Of a stretch of DNA of 64,000 nucleotides, positions 63,365 to 64,000 are shown piece by piece; the stretch's first letter is position 1, and each line of letters starts with the position of its first letter. The position numbers and the translations under genes are program-made. Source of the DNA: Gemmatimonadota bacterium (GTDB lineage Bacteria; Gemmatimonadota; Gemmatimonadetes; Gemmatimonadales; Gemmatimonadaceae); NCBI GenBank assembly GCA_003134685.1, contig PLCA01000005.1, positions 496,001-560,000 on the forward strand, written 5' to 3'. Under the pieces are notes generated by a model, which was not told the origin of the DNA, ran no database searches, and saw only the letters and a program-made list of their open reading frames with translations.

Positions 63365-64000
63365 CTAGCGTACTTTCCCACGTGCAGCGACCTTCCAGCT
63401 TCCTTCCACTCGGCCGCGGCGACCGTACCAGATTTCGTCGTGCAGGTTGACAGTCGGGCAGACATGGCTTGGCACCACCCAGACTTTCTCCCCGATGTGG
63501 GCCGGCCCATGGATCTCCACGTAGCCGTGCTCCTCATTCAGCTTGCGCATGGTCCATGGGTGCCCGACGACGAGGCCGAACGTTCCGGAACCGACAGTCT
63601 GATCACTCGAGAACGTTTTTGACCCCGCGTCGATCACGCACTGGCCCGGTACCGCGGTGCTGACGACCGTGGTGAGCACTCGGAGCGCGCAGTCCGCCTC
63701 GACGCAGGCTTTCGCCTCGATGCTGCTCGCGTCATAGAAGACGTAGGTGCCAGGTCGGATCTCGGTTGTCCTCGGAATTAGCGGCGTTTTCGAAGCACCT
63801 GGCGTCGAGCCTCCAGAGACAATCTTCGCCTGGAAGCCCGACGCGGAGAGCGCATCGAGGACGGCGTCGATCCTGACGCACGCCGCCCGGAAGCCTGCCT
63901 CGTCGAGCCACGACGGCCAATAGAAGATCCCCTGGAAATCCGAGCACGCCTTCGCGATCTCGACTGCCTGGTCGGGCGATTGCGCGCCACAGCGGCCCAC
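63365..64000 (-). CDS. D-threonine aldolase / D-serine dehydratase-like protein, C-terminal part
   Basis: The 211 residues visible are the end of an alanine-racemase-fold PLP enzyme. VSGGSTPGAS near residue 82 binds the PLP phosphate, and SHVCPTVNLHDEIW near the end holds the His and Cys metal ligands of the DSD1/D-threonine aldolase family. RPGTYVFYD and VDAGSKTFSSD are also typical. The PLP lysine and N-terminus lie beyond the right edge. It acts on a D-beta-hydroxy amino acid. It ends seven bases from the HExxH lipoprotein gene, convergent. Confidence 0.9.
   Translation of the reverse strand: MGRCGAQSPDQAVEIAKACSDFQGIFYWPSWLDEAGFRAACVRIDAVLDALSASGFQAKIVSGGSTPGASKTPLIPRTTEIRPGTYVFYDASSIEAKACVEADCALRVLTTVVSTAVPGQCVIDAGSKTFSSDQTVGSGTFGLVVGHPWTMRKLNEEHGYVEIHGPAHIGEKVWVVPSHVCPTVNLHDEIWYGRRGRVEGSWKVAARGKVR

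Overview
The window is a dense, GC-rich bacterial chromosome segment made almost entirely of core metabolic and housekeeping genes. No rRNA, tRNA, CRISPR array, prophage or insertion sequence was recognised. Lipoprotein signals, an outer-membrane beta-barrel, TonB-type and DsbD-type proteins point to a diderm (Gram-negative-type) cell. The gene set is Fe-S type PurF with PurS/Q/L, a two-gene methylmalonyl-CoA mutase with MeaB, HAF-repeat lipoproteins, and GTG/TTG starts with ATGA-style overlaps. My best guess is Gemmatimonadota, but this rests on gene content and style, not on a marker comparison.

Layout. (1) 1-20.4 kb, all minus strand: the N-terminal third of RNase E/G; an acyl-CoA catabolic group (acyl-CoA dehydrogenase, LiuC-like hydratase, AtuA and AtuA-like, carboxyltransferase, two-part B12 mutase, MeaB) with an M16 protease, RecQ and a threonine-dehydratase-like enzyme inside it; then ybeY, phoH and aspS. 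(2) 20.4-31.5 kb: rlmN on plus, its end overlapping a convergent LytR_C gene; then a minus-strand vitamin and tryptophan run (yqeK-like, panC, panB, folK, folB, trpA, HD-GYP gene, HEAT gene, trpB, trpF, trpC). (3) 31.5-34.2 kb: lexA with a repeat-rich promoter, facing trpD and a GAF/coiled-coil gene. (4) 34.3-51.4 kb: one long plus-strand run of overlapping genes: truA, a degenerate transaldolase-like gene, a DegP-like protease, purB, purC, psd, pssA, purS, purQ, purL, purF, ppdK, glycosyltransferase, polysaccharide deacetylase, flippase-like gene. (5) 51.4-64 kb, envelope and accessory genes: split DsbD, a DUF421 gene with a possible RNA switch in its leader, a stretch with strong inverted repeats, a TPR/TonB protein, a beta-barrel, NfeD plus stomatin-like, several lipoproteins, a secreted phosphoesterase, a cupredoxin, a small HExxH lipoprotein and the end of a D-threonine-aldolase-like gene.

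How the genes work together. Carboxyltransferase, hydratase, AtuA and mutase genes suggest breakdown of branched or odd-chain acyl-CoAs feeding succinyl-CoA. The purine run contains most of the path from PRPP to AMP, coupled with phosphatidylserine/phosphatidylethanolamine synthesis. Tryptophan synthesis (C, F, B, A and, separately, D) is interleaved with two putative signalling proteins that appear to share an N-terminal domain. The least explained signals are that HD-GYP/HEAT pair, the repeat boxes at the lexA promoter, the structured DNA at 53.3-54.1 kb, and the transaldolase-fold protein without its lysine.
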